DNA of 64,000 bases, from the NCBI GenBank assembly GCA_045611845.1, contig JAZKXZ010000004.1, positions 62,001 through 126,000 of the forward strand. The letters are read 5' to 3'. This stretch comes from Enterocola sp045611845. GTDB lineage: Bacteria; Bacteroidota; Bacteroidia; Bacteroidales; Paludibacteraceae. Positions 8,636 through 16,824 of the stretch are shown one piece after another. The stretch's first letter is position 1. Each line of letters starts with the position of its first letter. The notes under the pieces are model-generated. The model was not told where the DNA came from. It saw only the letters and a list, made by a program, of their open reading frames with translations, and did no database searches. The position numbers and the translations under genes are program-made.

Positions 8636-8833
8636 TTATTTAAGACCCAACAATGATTTTACAGTTGACTCGTCTGCTGGAGAAACTAGACCAGAATAAG
8701 TCAAATTACGTTTTGCTTTTGTAGTCTTTTTAGTCAAAATGTGACGCTTAAATGCGTGCTTTCTTTTAATTTTTCCTGATCCGGTAAGGGCAAACCTTTT
8801 TTTAGCACCGGAATTAGTTTTCATTTTTGGCAT
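8636..8833 (-). CDS. rpmI: 50S ribosomal protein L35
   Basis: A 65-residue basic protein starting MPKMKTNSGAKKRF with the GSGKIKRKHAFKRHILTKK core, a textbook L35. It lies 29 bp after infC and upstream of rplT, the conserved order in most bacteria. Confidence 0.99.
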   Translation of the reverse strand: MPKMKTNSGAKKRFALTGSGKIKRKHAFKRHILTKKTTKAKRNLTYSGLVSPADESTVKSLLGLK

Positions 8834-8862
8834 TGTAAATAAATTATTAGGTAAATAAATCT

Positions 8863-9429
8863 TTATTTCTTTTTCTTTGGAGAAAGCATGATAATCATTC
8901 TTTTTCCTTCTAGAAGTGGCATTTGATCCACTTTTCCATATTCTTCTAGGTCATTTGCTAAACGAAGTAATAAAACTTCACCTTGTTCTTTGAATAAAAT
9001 TGAACGACCCTTAAAGAACACATATGCTTTTAATTTAGCACCTTCTTGTAAGAAGCTAATTGCATGTTTAAGTTTAAAGTTGTAATCGTGTTCGTCAGTT
9101 TGTGGACCGAAACGAATTTCTTTAACTTCCACCTTAACATTCTTAGCTTTTTGTTCTTTTTCCTTTTTCTTTAATTGATAAAGGAACTTAGAATAATCTA
9201 TAATTTTACATACAGGAGGATTTGCAGAAGGTGAAATTTCAACTAAATCTAGTTCCATTTCATCTGCAATTTGCATTGCTTCTTTAAATTTGTAGACACC
9301 GGTCTCTACATTATCTCCAACTAGTCTTACCTCTTCAACACCACGAATATTGTCGTTGATACGGTGTTGGTCTTCTTTTTGGCGAGGTTTAACGTTGTTG
9401 TTATTTCTCGGTACAAAAGTTTTTGCGAT
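8863..9429 (-). CDS. infC: Translation initiation factor IF-3, apparent AUC start
   Basis: IF-3 binds the 30S subunit, prevents 50S joining and proofreads the start codon. The frame encodes the N-domain (HRINDNIRGVEEVRLVGDN onward), the lysine-rich linker and the C-domain with KEIRFGPQTDEHDYNFKLKHA, ending in SPKKKK. The first in-frame ATG (9276) would delete most of the N-domain, so it is not the start. Upstream of it there is no in-frame ATG, GTG or TTG back to the stop; a GGAGGA at 9443-9438 sits 8 nt before ATC at 9429. That start gives 188 residues, normal for the family. Near-cognate AUU/AUC starts on infC are known in other bacteria and allow autorepression. The start codon is inferred from position, not proven. 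Confidence 0.93.
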   Translation of the reverse strand: MAKTFVPRNNNNVKPRQKEDQHRINDNIRGVEEVRLVGDNVETGVYKFKEAMQIADEMELDLVEISPSANPPVCKIIDYSKFLYQLKKKEKEQKAKNVKVEVKEIRFGPQTDEHDYNFKLKHAISFLQEGAKLKAYVFFKGRSILFKEQGEVLLLRLANDLEEYGKVDQMPLLEGKRMIIMLSPKKKK

Positions 9430-9437
9430 ACGATACG

Positions 9438-9443
9438 TCCTCC
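9438..9443 (-). promoter_or_regulatory. Shine-Dalgarno GGAGGA that defines the infC start
   Basis: Strong SD 8 nt upstream of the ATC codon at 9429. SD motifs of this strength are rare elsewhere in this window, which supports a start here that needs help. Confidence 0.7.
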
Positions 9444-9478
9444 AAACGTTTATTAATTAAGTTATAAAAAATCGGGTG

Positions 9479-9510
9479 CAAATATACTACTTTTTAATTA
9501 ACTGAGCAAA
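9479..9510 (-). promoter_or_regulatory. infC promoter (TTTG and TAnnTTTG)
   Basis: TATATTTG at 9486-9479 and TTTG at 9510-9507 separated by 20 nt match the Bacteroidota -7/-33 consensus well. Transcription would start about 30 nt before the SD. Confidence 0.75.
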
Positions 9511-9520
9511 AAATAGTTAA

Positions 9521-9967
9521 TTAATTTCTTTCAATTTCTAAAACTTCTCCTGTAGATTTGATTTTTGCTTCAGATTTATCTGTAAAATCAAATTCATAAT
9601 ATACACCATCGTTTTCAACCTTGTCTATAACTTGATCATAGAATTCTCTATCCAAGGTTTCATTCACAGCATTAGTGTATATAAAACGAGGCATTTTTTC
9701 TTTTTTTACATTAACATCTATCTCAGACCAACTACCTACCATGTCAAATTCAATAGTAGTTTTAGTTTTGAAAATCACTTTATATTCCACAACACCATCG
9801 TCCCAGCTTTTATATACAGCTTTCACTTTTGTAGTTGGAAAATAATCTTTGATAAAAAGAGCAGCCTTTTCTGGAAGTTCTTCTATGGAGATTTTAACTC
9901 CATCTTCTTTTGCAAAGCACATCACTGAAAATAGACATGCAACTGCTAATAAAAATACTTTTTTCAT
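9521..9967 (-). CDS. Secreted PepSY-like (DUF2874) protein
   Basis: A 148-residue protein with a signal peptide (cleavage near CFA-KED, residue 19) and two PepSY-like repeats: ELPEKAALFIKDYFPTTKVKAVYKS followed by a Y-K-V-x-F strand and a D-W-x-EID-like segment, then a weaker second unit ending in STGEVLEIER. The family is common and abundant in Bacteroidales periplasm and resembles beta-lactamase-inhibitor folds, with no settled function. It starts 4 nt after thrS stops, so it is in the thrS transcript, inserted between thrS and infC. Confidence 0.75.
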   Translation of the reverse strand: MKKVFLLAVACLFSVMCFAKEDGVKISIEELPEKAALFIKDYFPTTKVKAVYKSWDDGVVEYKVIFKTKTTIEFDMVGSWSEIDVNVKKEKMPRFIYTNAVNETLDREFYDQVIDKVENDGVYYEFDFTDKSEAKIKSTGEVLEIERN

Positions 9968-9971
9968 ACTA

Positions 9972-11921
9972 TTATTTATTTAAGTATTTAGAAGTTTGTT
10001 CGTAAACTTCGTCGTTGACTAGTTTTGCAAATTCTTCTACAGACATAGCACCTAAGTCTCCTGCACCTTGACGGCGAACAGAAAGAGTTTTGGTTTCTTG
10101 TTCTTTTTCGCCTACGATAAGCATGTAAGGAATACGTTTCAATTCGTTGTCACGAATCTTACGACCTATTTTTTCATTTCTATCGTCGATAGTTACACGT
10201 ACATCTGCAAGTTCTAGAGCACGAGCTACTTCATTTGCATAATCAATATATTTTTCACTAATAGGAAGAACAACTACTTGGTCTGGAGTTAACCATAATG
10301 GGAATTTACCACCAGTGTGTTCAATAAGCACTGCTACGAAACGTTCCATAGAACCAAATGGAGCACGGTGAATCATAACTGGACGGTGTTTTTGATTGTC
10401 ATCACCTACATATTCAAGGTCGAAACGTTCTGGTAAGTTGTAATCCACTTGAATAGTACCAAGTTGCCAACGACGACCGATAGCGTCTTTCACCATGAAG
10501 TCTAGTTTTGGACCATAGAATGCAGCTTCACCAAGTTCTACGCGTGCATTTAAACCTTTAGCTTGACATGCTTCAATAATAGCGCTTTCTGCTTTTTCCC
10601 AAACATCGTCGCTACCAATGTATTTAGTTTTGTTTTCTGGGTCGCGAAGAGAAATTTGTGCTTCAAAGTTTTTGAAATCTAGAGCATTGAAAATAATGAA
10701 GATAATATCCATTACTTTCAAGAATTCTTCTTTCAATTGGTCTGGACGACAGAAAATGTGAGCATCGTCTTGTGTAAAGCTACGTACACGAGTTAAACCG
10801 TGAAGCTCACCACTTTGTTCGTAACGATATACAGTACCAAATTCAGCAAAACGAAGTGGAAGATCTTTATAAGAACGTGGTTTGAACTTGTAAATCTCAC
10901 AGTGGTGAGGACAGTTCATTGGTTTTAATAAATATTCTTCACCTTCTTCTGGTGTGTGAATTGGTTGGAATGAGTCTTGACCATATTTAGCATAGTGACC
11001 AGAAGTAACCCAAAGTTCTTTTTGACCAATGTGTGGGGTCATAACTTGTTGGTAACCAAAGCGTTTTTGAATTTGTTTCAAGAAATCTTCTAGACGAAGA
11101 CGTAGCGCTGTACCTTTTGGTAACCATAAAGGAAGACCTTTACCTACAGGTTCGCTGAAAGTAAATAGTTCTAGTTCTTTACCAATTTTACGGTGGTCAC
11201 GTTTTTTAGCCTCTTCCATTAACTCTAGATATTCATCAAGCATTTTCTTTTTTGGGAAAGAAATACCGTAAAGACGAGTTAATTGTTTGCGAGTTTGGTC
11301 ACCACGCCAGTAAGCACCAGCCACTGCTGTGATTTTAAATGCTTTAATCATACCTACATTGGTAATGTGTGGGCCTTTACATAGGTCAACGAAATTACCT
11401 TGACGATAGATAGTGATTTTACCATCTTCTAGGTCGTTGATAAGTTCTAGTTTATAGGTTTCATTTTTAGCACCAAACATAGCTAAAGCATCAGCTTTAG
11501 AAATTTCTTCACGCACTACTTGTTCTTTACGAGCAACAATTTCCATTACTTTTGCTTCGATAGCAGCGAAGTCACCTTCTTTAACAACTGCTGTACCTGG
11601 ATCTACATCGTAGTAGAAACCATTTTCAATAGCAGGACCGATACCAAATTGAATACCAGGATAAAGCTCTTGTAGAGCTTCAGCCATAAGGTGAGCAGAG
11701 GTGTGCCAGAATGCGTGTTTGCCTTCTGCATCATCCCATTTGAATAATTTGATGGTAGCGTCTTCAGTAATAGGACGGTTAATTTCTGTAACCTCATCAT
11801 TCACCTGCACTGCAATCACATCTTGAGCAAGTCTTGAACTAATGCTCTCTGCTATTTGAAATCCGTTTACTCCGCTTTCGTACTCACGAACAGAGCCATC
11901 AGGAAATGTAATTTTAATCAT
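9972..11921 (-). CDS. thrS: Threonyl-tRNA synthetase
   Basis: The 649-residue product has the full domain set: a TGS domain (1-62), the editing domain with HTSAHLMAEAL and later HxxxC-like residues, the class II catalytic core with MNCPHHCEIYKF, DDAHIF and MIHRAPFGSMERF (Zn ligands Cys, His, His), and an anticodon-binding C-terminal domain. It charges tRNA-Thr and clears mischarged Ser. A TAAATTTG promoter is 36 bp upstream. The downstream PepSY-like gene is close enough to share the transcript. Confidence 0.99.
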   Translation of the reverse strand: MIKITFPDGSVREYESGVNGFQIAESISSRLAQDVIAVQVNDEVTEINRPITEDATIKLFKWDDAEGKHAFWHTSAHLMAEALQELYPGIQFGIGPAIENGFYYDVDPGTAVVKEGDFAAIEAKVMEIVARKEQVVREEISKADALAMFGAKNETYKLELINDLEDGKITIYRQGNFVDLCKGPHITNVGMIKAFKITAVAGAYWRGDQTRKQLTRLYGISFPKKKMLDEYLELMEEAKKRDHRKIGKELELFTFSEPVGKGLPLWLPKGTALRLRLEDFLKQIQKRFGYQQVMTPHIGQKELWVTSGHYAKYGQDSFQPIHTPEEGEEYLLKPMNCPHHCEIYKFKPRSYKDLPLRFAEFGTVYRYEQSGELHGLTRVRSFTQDDAHIFCRPDQLKEEFLKVMDIIFIIFNALDFKNFEAQISLRDPENKTKYIGSDDVWEKAESAIIEACQAKGLNARVELGEAAFYGPKLDFMVKDAIGRRWQLGTIQVDYNLPERFDLEYVGDDNQKHRPVMIHRAPFGSMERFVAVLIEHTGGKFPLWLTPDQVVVLPISEKYIDYANEVARALELADVRVTIDDRNEKIGRKIRDNELKRIPYMLIVGEKEQETKTLSVRRQGAGDLGAMSVEEFAKLVNDEVYEQTSKYLNK

Positions 11922-11956
11922 ATCTTTAAGTTTTTAGTTATTTCTTATCCGAACTG

Positions 11957-11964
11957 CAAATTTA
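11957..11964 (-). promoter_or_regulatory. thrS promoter, TAAATTTG
   Basis: Reverse complement of CAAATTTA, 36 bp upstream of the thrS ATG; no clear -33 element. Confidence 0.5.
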
Positions 11965-11987
11965 CTAATTTATAAGCAAATATTCTT

Positions 11988-12641
11988 TTATTTTCTTATT
12001 TTTTTACTCACAAAAGAGCAATATCTCTTCAAAGCACAATTTTCACAATCTGGCTTTAGTGCTTTACACACATATCTACCATGAAGAAGTAGCCAATGAT
12101 GCGCAAGTCCTAATATCTCATTAGGGATATTTTTCACCAATTTCTTCTCCACTGCAAGAGGCGTTGTTGCAGAAGAAGGCACAAGCCCTAGCCTATGCGA
12201 CACTCTAAACACATGAGTATCAACAGGCATTGCAGGCTTATCAAAAGCCACTGCCATTACCACATTTGCTGTTTTTCGTCCCACTCCAGGCAGAGTTTCC
12301 AATTCTTCTTGCGTTTGAGGCACTATACCATCAAATTTCTCAACCAACCCCACCGATAGCCCTAAAAGATGCTTAGCCTTGTTATTTGGATACGAAACAG
12401 AAGAAATATAATGCAAAATATCATCCAAACTAGCTTTCGACATGGCTTCTGGTGTAGGATATGCTTCAAACAATGCTGGAGTAACTTGATTTACTCTTTT
12501 ATCCGTACATTGAGCAGAAAGCACTACTGCCACAAGTAGCTGAAAAGGATTGGTAAAATTTAGTTCAGACTCTGCCACTGGCATATTTTCTGAAAACCAA
12601 CCTAGAATATTTTCGTATTTTTCCTTTAGTTTCATAAACAA
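11988..12641 (-). CDS. nth: Endonuclease III (DNA glycosylase/AP lyase)
   Basis: A 217-residue protein with a helix-hairpin-helix LPGVGRKTA at 117-125 (catalytic Lys123), catalytic Asp141 in PVDTHVFRV, and a 4Fe-4S ligand set Cys192, 199, 202 and 208 (C-x6-C-x2-C-x5-C). It removes oxidised pyrimidines in base excision repair. The start could be M1 or M3 (12641 or 12635). It follows the RNase G/E gene by 14 bp and is probably in its operon. Confidence 0.97.
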   Translation of the reverse strand: MFMKLKEKYENILGWFSENMPVAESELNFTNPFQLLVAVVLSAQCTDKRVNQVTPALFEAYPTPEAMSKASLDDILHYISSVSYPNNKAKHLLGLSVGLVEKFDGIVPQTQEELETLPGVGRKTANVVMAVAFDKPAMPVDTHVFRVSHRLGLVPSSATTPLAVEKKLVKNIPNEILGLAHHWLLLHGRYVCKALKPDCENCALKRYCSFVSKKIRK

Positions 12642-12655
12642 AAAGAAATGGCATA

Positions 12656-14224
12656 TTACGCCATTTCTCTACTATCTGATACATCTATTTCTTCTCCTCT
12701 TTTATCTACAAATTTGTATTCTAAAAGTGAGAATGATTGATTTGGTAATATTTTAAAGAACAATCCGTATTTCAATCTCAATTTAAAGACCAAGCTAGGA
12801 AAACCTTGCTTCATATAGGCATACACAAAAGGATGCACAAACAAAGTGAATCTGCGATATTTCAATTGATGACGTGCCCAATCTATCTTAGTTTTCAATA
12901 AATCGATAAAAAGCAGAGAATATCTAATAGAACCTGCACCTCCACAAGTAGGACATTGTTCTTTTGTATCTATCACAGTAGCTGGACGCACTCTTTGGCG
13001 AGTAATCTGCATAAGACCAAATTTAGAAAGAGGAAGAACATTGTGCTTAGTAGCATCTTTTTCCATCACCTCACACATACGTTCAAACACAGCTTGTTTG
13101 TGTTCACCCTGACGCATATCTATAAGGTCTATAATAATAATACCACCCAAATCACGAAGCCTTACCTGACGTGCCACTTCCTCCACAGCAGCCATATTCA
13201 CCTCAAAGGCATTATCTTCTTGGTCTTTTGAGTTTTTATTTCTCACACCACTATTTACATCTATCACATGAAGTGCTTCGGTGTGTTCAATTACAAGGTA
13301 TGCGCCCTTTTTAAATGGAACAATCTTTCCAAAAGATGACTTTATCTGTTTGGTTAGATTATAAACATCAAAAATAGGCAATGTATCGTCGTAAAACTTA
13401 ACAATATCTGCTCTTTCTGGTTCAATTTGTGTAATATATGAATATAAATCCTCATATATTGCCCTATCATTTACTACAATTTGGTCAAAATTTGAGTTTA
13501 ATCGGTCACGAAGAATAGACTCCGCCCTACTCAACTCTTCATATACCAAATATGGAGTATCTTTTTTACTTTGAATTTTATCTAAAATAGTATTCCAAAG
13601 TTGTTCTAGAGATTTTAATTCATCAAGCAGTTCTTTATCAGACTTGCCCTCGGCCACAGTTCTAATAATAGCTCCACAATTTTGCAATTTCGCTCCTGCT
13701 ACTATTTTTCTTAGTCGAGTTCTTTCGCTTTGAGCTTTAATTTTGGTAGAAACAGACACCTTGTTGGAAAATGGCATAAACACCAAATTTCTACCTGCTA
13801 TAGAAATCTCTGTACTTAGTCGTGGTCCTTTTGTTGAAATAGGCTCTTTAACCACTTGAACGAGCACAGTATCTCCTACTTTAAGATATGAAGACACTAC
13901 GTCGTCTTTTGGAAGTTCTTCTAAAAACCTCACATCCTTCATATTCAAAGAATGCGAACCTTTGTTTTTAGAAAGGAAGTCTTTTATTGTTGAAAAATTT
14001 AGCCCTAAGTCTAAATAATGCAAGAAACCTTCTTTTTCAAAACCCACATCAATAAATGCAGAGTTAAGCCCTGGCATTATTTTCTTAACTTTAGCCACAT
14101 AAATATTACCCACAGAAAATGTAGCAACCCTACTTTCCCTGCTAAATTCTACAAGTTTACCATCTTCGGCAAGCGCTATAGATATTTGAGAATCCTGTAC
14201 ATCAAGTATTAATTTACTTTCCAT
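12656..14224 (-). CDS. rng: Ribonuclease G/E family endoribonuclease
   Basis: 522 residues from the ATG at 14224, close to RNase G length and without the long RNase E scaffold tail. An S1 RNA-binding domain begins around residue 35 (VGNIYVAKVKKIMPGLNSAFIDVG), and the catalytic region carries the two acidic sites VIDVNSG and IIIDLIDM, followed by the Zn-link CPTCGG. It would process 16S rRNA 5' ends and decay mRNA. An upstream ATG at 14257 is rejected because it lies inside a terminator stem and gives an atypical N-terminus. No own promoter of the TAnnTTTG type was seen, so it may rely on readthrough from the HU transcript. Confidence 0.95.
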   Translation of the reverse strand: MESKLILDVQDSQISIALAEDGKLVEFSRESRVATFSVGNIYVAKVKKIMPGLNSAFIDVGFEKEGFLHYLDLGLNFSTIKDFLSKNKGSHSLNMKDVRFLEELPKDDVVSSYLKVGDTVLVQVVKEPISTKGPRLSTEISIAGRNLVFMPFSNKVSVSTKIKAQSERTRLRKIVAGAKLQNCGAIIRTVAEGKSDKELLDELKSLEQLWNTILDKIQSKKDTPYLVYEELSRAESILRDRLNSNFDQIVVNDRAIYEDLYSYITQIEPERADIVKFYDDTLPIFDVYNLTKQIKSSFGKIVPFKKGAYLVIEHTEALHVIDVNSGVRNKNSKDQEDNAFEVNMAAVEEVARQVRLRDLGGIIIIDLIDMRQGEHKQAVFERMCEVMEKDATKHNVLPLSKFGLMQITRQRVRPATVIDTKEQCPTCGGAGSIRYSLLFIDLLKTKIDWARHQLKYRRFTLFVHPFVYAYMKQGFPSLVFKLRLKYGLFFKILPNQSFSLLEYKFVDKRGEEIDVSDSREMA

Positions 14225-14245
14225 GAGTATTTTTTCTGAATAAAA

Positions 14246-14286
14246 CAAAAAGAACAAACTTTCATTCTACGGAAAGTTTGTTCTAT
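14246..14286 (-). terminator. Terminator after the COX24-like gene
   Basis: AGAACAAACTTTC at 14251-14263 pairs perfectly with GAAAGTTTGTTCT at 14273-14285; on the minus strand it is followed by TTTTTG. It lies between the small basic gene and rng and may attenuate readthrough. Confidence 0.7.
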
Positions 14287-14308
14287 GTTGTAATGATTGC
14301 GAAAGATC

Positions 14309-14401
14309 TTATTTTTTCTTTTTGTGACGATCTTTTCTTAATCTTTTTTTACGTTTGTGTGTAGACATTTTATGTCTTTTTCTTTTCTTTCCGCTTGGCA
14401 T
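14309..14401 (-). CDS. AURKAIP1/COX24-like tiny basic protein (probable ribosomal protein)
   Basis: A 30-residue gene: MPSGKKRKRHKMSTHKRKKR followed by LRKDRHKKKK. Twenty-one of thirty residues are Lys, Arg or His. The KKRKRHKMSTHKRKKRLRK core matches the AURKAIP1/COX24 (mS38/bS22-like) motif that is annotated in many Bacteroidota. The protein is expected to bind rRNA in the small subunit. It lies 28 bp downstream of the HU gene and is followed by a perfect terminator stem, so HU and this gene form one short operon. Identification rests on motif recall. Confidence 0.85.
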   Translation of the reverse strand: MPSGKKRKRHKMSTHKRKKRLRKDRHKKKK

Positions 14402-14429
14402 AGCTATAAAATTTTGAGTTATATAATTA

Positions 14430-14708
14430 TTATTTTTCTTTTACTGAATCTACGAATGTCTTAGCTGGTTTGAAAGAAGGAACACTGTGAGCTGGAATTG
14501 TAATAGTAACTTGTTTAGAAATATTACGAGCCACTTTTTGTTTTCTTTCTTTAACGATAAAACTACCGAAACCACGTAGATAGACATTTTCTCTTTCAAT
14601 TAAAGAGTCTTTAACTTGTGTCATAAATTCTTCTACAACGGCTAAAACAACAGTTTTATCAACGCCAGTGTTGTCAGCTATTTTATTTACTATTTCTGCT
14701 TTTGTCAT
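14430..14708 (-). CDS. HU/IHF-family DNA-bending protein
   Basis: A 92-residue nucleoid protein with the N-terminal helical dimerisation part (TKAEIVNKIADNTGVDKTVVLAVVEEFM) and the GFGSFIVKERKQKVARNI beta-arm followed by IPAHSVPSFKPAK, where the arm proline intercalates DNA. Whether it is HU or IHF-like cannot be told. A TATATTTG element lies 45 bp upstream. Confidence 0.96.
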   Translation of the reverse strand: MTKAEIVNKIADNTGVDKTVVLAVVEEFMTQVKDSLIERENVYLRGFGSFIVKERKQKVARNISKQVTITIPAHSVPSFKPAKTFVDSVKEK

Positions 14709-14752
14709 GACAATTTATATTTTAATGTTTATTATATTCTCAAAACGGACTG

Positions 14753-14760
14753 CAAATATA
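14753..14760 (-). promoter_or_regulatory. HU gene promoter, TATATTTG
   Basis: Reverse complement of CAAATATA, 45 bp before the HU start; T-rich further upstream. Confidence 0.55.
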
Positions 14761-14847
14761 GTATTTTTTTTCTTTGTAAAAAATAATTAATTATAATTTT
14801 TACAGATTTTTTTATTTAAAACCCTACTTACTTGGACTTTACCTTAA

Positions 14848-16731
14848 TTATTTAACAAGAATCTTCTTTGTAATAGTATTATTTGAAGTTTCTACAGTTA
14901 ATATATAAGTACCTTTCTCTAAGCCTAAATCCCACTCTTTTTCAGTAACTGGCAAGTCTAACATTTTTTGACCTGCTGGATTATACACATTTGCTGATAA
15001 AATTTCTTCTTCTGTATTCACATAAATCTTACCTGCAGTTGGGTTTGGATAAATGCTCAGCTCTACTGCCCCCTCTTCTTCTATGCCTACTGTGCCAAAT
15101 TGTGTATCTAGCCAAGACAAACGTTTAGTTATAAGGTCATAGAACGCTTCTTTTCTTGAAATCACATTTGCATTACCATACTGTGGCCATTTTTTACAGT
15201 CACATTGTGAAGCGTATGTAATTTTTTCAATAAATGGATCTACTACACTACGTAAGTATGGCATTAACGAACCACGTTTTTCTATCCAACGTTTACGCAC
15301 TGCTGTTTGGAAACGAGGGAATTTTGCAATTTCATCAATCCATTTAATACCGTATGGATATTCTTCATAAATAAAGGTATCACTCATATCCCAAAGTGTA
15401 TTACCAAAGTCCCATACTGGTCCAAATACTAGTTTGGTGTCTGCACCTCTGTCTTTGTGCATATAACAGCTACCATGGAAACCTTCGCGATTACCTAATA
15501 TTTCGTATACAAGGTAATAGTTTACCAAAGCATCCATATCAATGTATTTTTCCCATTCTGTGCTGTTTTTATTTTCAGCATAAATAGCACTTGTGGCATT
15601 GTTTAGGAAATTTGTAATATACATTTCTTGTTGAACAGACAACTCCTCTGGAGATTTGTATGTAAACCACATTTCTTCACCATCTGGTTTATTGATAGTA
15701 ATATGTGGATCGTCGCTATAGTTGTCAATTTCAAGAAGCCAACCACCAGTTACATTATCAGAGTTTGTTTCATTATCATCTTGCTCTGTAATATTAACAC
15801 GATTTGAAGATACTTTGATATGATCTACAAGGAAATATAGACCTTTATAGTCATTATTTAAAAATAATTCTACTGGTTCTTGAGTTGGTGTATATTCCAA
15901 CTCGAAATAACGACTCAATCCAAAACCTGCGGTATTACGTAAGAAACCATAGTTATCGTCGGCATGAGCTAGTAGGTTGAAACTTTTATCTTTGGTTAAA
16001 TTTAGAAGAGATTCTTTAGAGCTCATCTTTATACGATATGGTTTCTTGTCAAAACCATTCCAAGTCCAGTTGCCACGACCTTTAAGTTCTGTAACAAGTG
16101 GAGCTGAAGCGCTACCTGCATTTTCATATCCTGCAATACCTTTTGCATCAATATAAATAGTACCAGTTACATATTCTTCTTTTGAAGTAATATCTTTTCC
16201 ACTATCTGTGGTAAGATATACCACTGGCACTGTATTTGAGTTTGGATTACATGTTGCTGAAGGCAAGTTTGAATTATCTTCTTGTTCTTTGAAGTCTGTT
16301 AGCGGCATCCAAGTGCCTTGATACCAGTTTTTATTTGTATTGTCTTCTGGCACGAAAATATATTCTTGACGGAAAGTACTTGTGAAAGTAGCAGTACGAA
16401 TTTCTTTTCTATCATTTACAATATAATCTTTGAAAGTAGAGATTTCTTGTTTGTATGTACCATCAGAAATTTTTGTACCTGAGAAGAAATAACGTTCAAC
16501 ATTTCTTACATTGCTAGCGAATGTATATGACCAAACATTATTTTCACCCTTAGTCATTGACACCACAATAGAACCTTGAGTTGTATTTTCGTATCCATAT
16601 ACAAACTTTACAAATTCAAAGTTTGTTACACTATTGTCGTAATATATAGTACCCCTAGGGATATTTAGTGCGGCACTACATGTTGAAATTGCAACTAAAA
16701 CAGCTACAAATAGAAGTAAGATTTTTTTCAT
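14848..16731 (-). CDS. CotH-family protein with T9SS type A C-terminal signal
   Basis: 627 residues. A signal peptide (1-20) is followed by an N-terminal beta-rich region. The CotH kinase-like core runs from about 165 to 545, with LKGRGNWTWNGFDKKPYRIKM, LNLTKDKSFNLLAHADD and the GPVWDFGNTLWD segment that holds the metal-binding aspartate. CotH proteins phosphorylate other proteins in spore formers; in Bacteroidota they are secreted and of unknown target. The C-terminus (about 555-627) has YPNPTAGKIYV and ends in a GTYILTVET-KKILVK pattern, the type A T9SS sorting domain. It has its own TAnnTTTG promoter and lies directly downstream of the giant repeat gene's terminator. Confidence 0.9.
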   Translation of the reverse strand: MKKILLLFVAVLVAISTCSAALNIPRGTIYYDNSVTNFEFVKFVYGYENTTQGSIVVSMTKGENNVWSYTFASNVRNVERYFFSGTKISDGTYKQEISTFKDYIVNDRKEIRTATFTSTFRQEYIFVPEDNTNKNWYQGTWMPLTDFKEQEDNSNLPSATCNPNSNTVPVVYLTTDSGKDITSKEEYVTGTIYIDAKGIAGYENAGSASAPLVTELKGRGNWTWNGFDKKPYRIKMSSKESLLNLTKDKSFNLLAHADDNYGFLRNTAGFGLSRYFELEYTPTQEPVELFLNNDYKGLYFLVDHIKVSSNRVNITEQDDNETNSDNVTGGWLLEIDNYSDDPHITINKPDGEEMWFTYKSPEELSVQQEMYITNFLNNATSAIYAENKNSTEWEKYIDMDALVNYYLVYEILGNREGFHGSCYMHKDRGADTKLVFGPVWDFGNTLWDMSDTFIYEEYPYGIKWIDEIAKFPRFQTAVRKRWIEKRGSLMPYLRSVVDPFIEKITYASQCDCKKWPQYGNANVISRKEAFYDLITKRLSWLDTQFGTVGIEEEGAVELSIYPNPTAGKIYVNTEEEILSANVYNPAGQKMLDLPVTEKEWDLGLEKGTYILTVETSNNTITKKILVK

Positions 16732-16760
16732 GTTTGATTTTGGTTTTAATGTTCAAAAGA

Positions 16761-16768
16761 CAAACATA
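16761..16768 (-). promoter_or_regulatory. Promoter of the CotH-family gene, TATGTTTG
   Basis: Reverse complement of CAAACATA, 30 bp upstream of the ATG and just past the upstream terminator. Confidence 0.5.
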
Positions 16769-16807
16769 ATAAAAAAAAACCGAAAATCAAAATTTTCGGT
16801 TTTTTTA
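16769..16807 (-). terminator. Terminator of the giant repeat-protein gene
   Basis: AAAAAACCGAAAAT-ca-AAATTTTCGGTTTTTT forms a long A/T-flanked stem, 18 bp after the stop codon at 16825. Confidence 0.85.
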
Positions 16808-16824
16808 TCATTTTAATTACTTGA

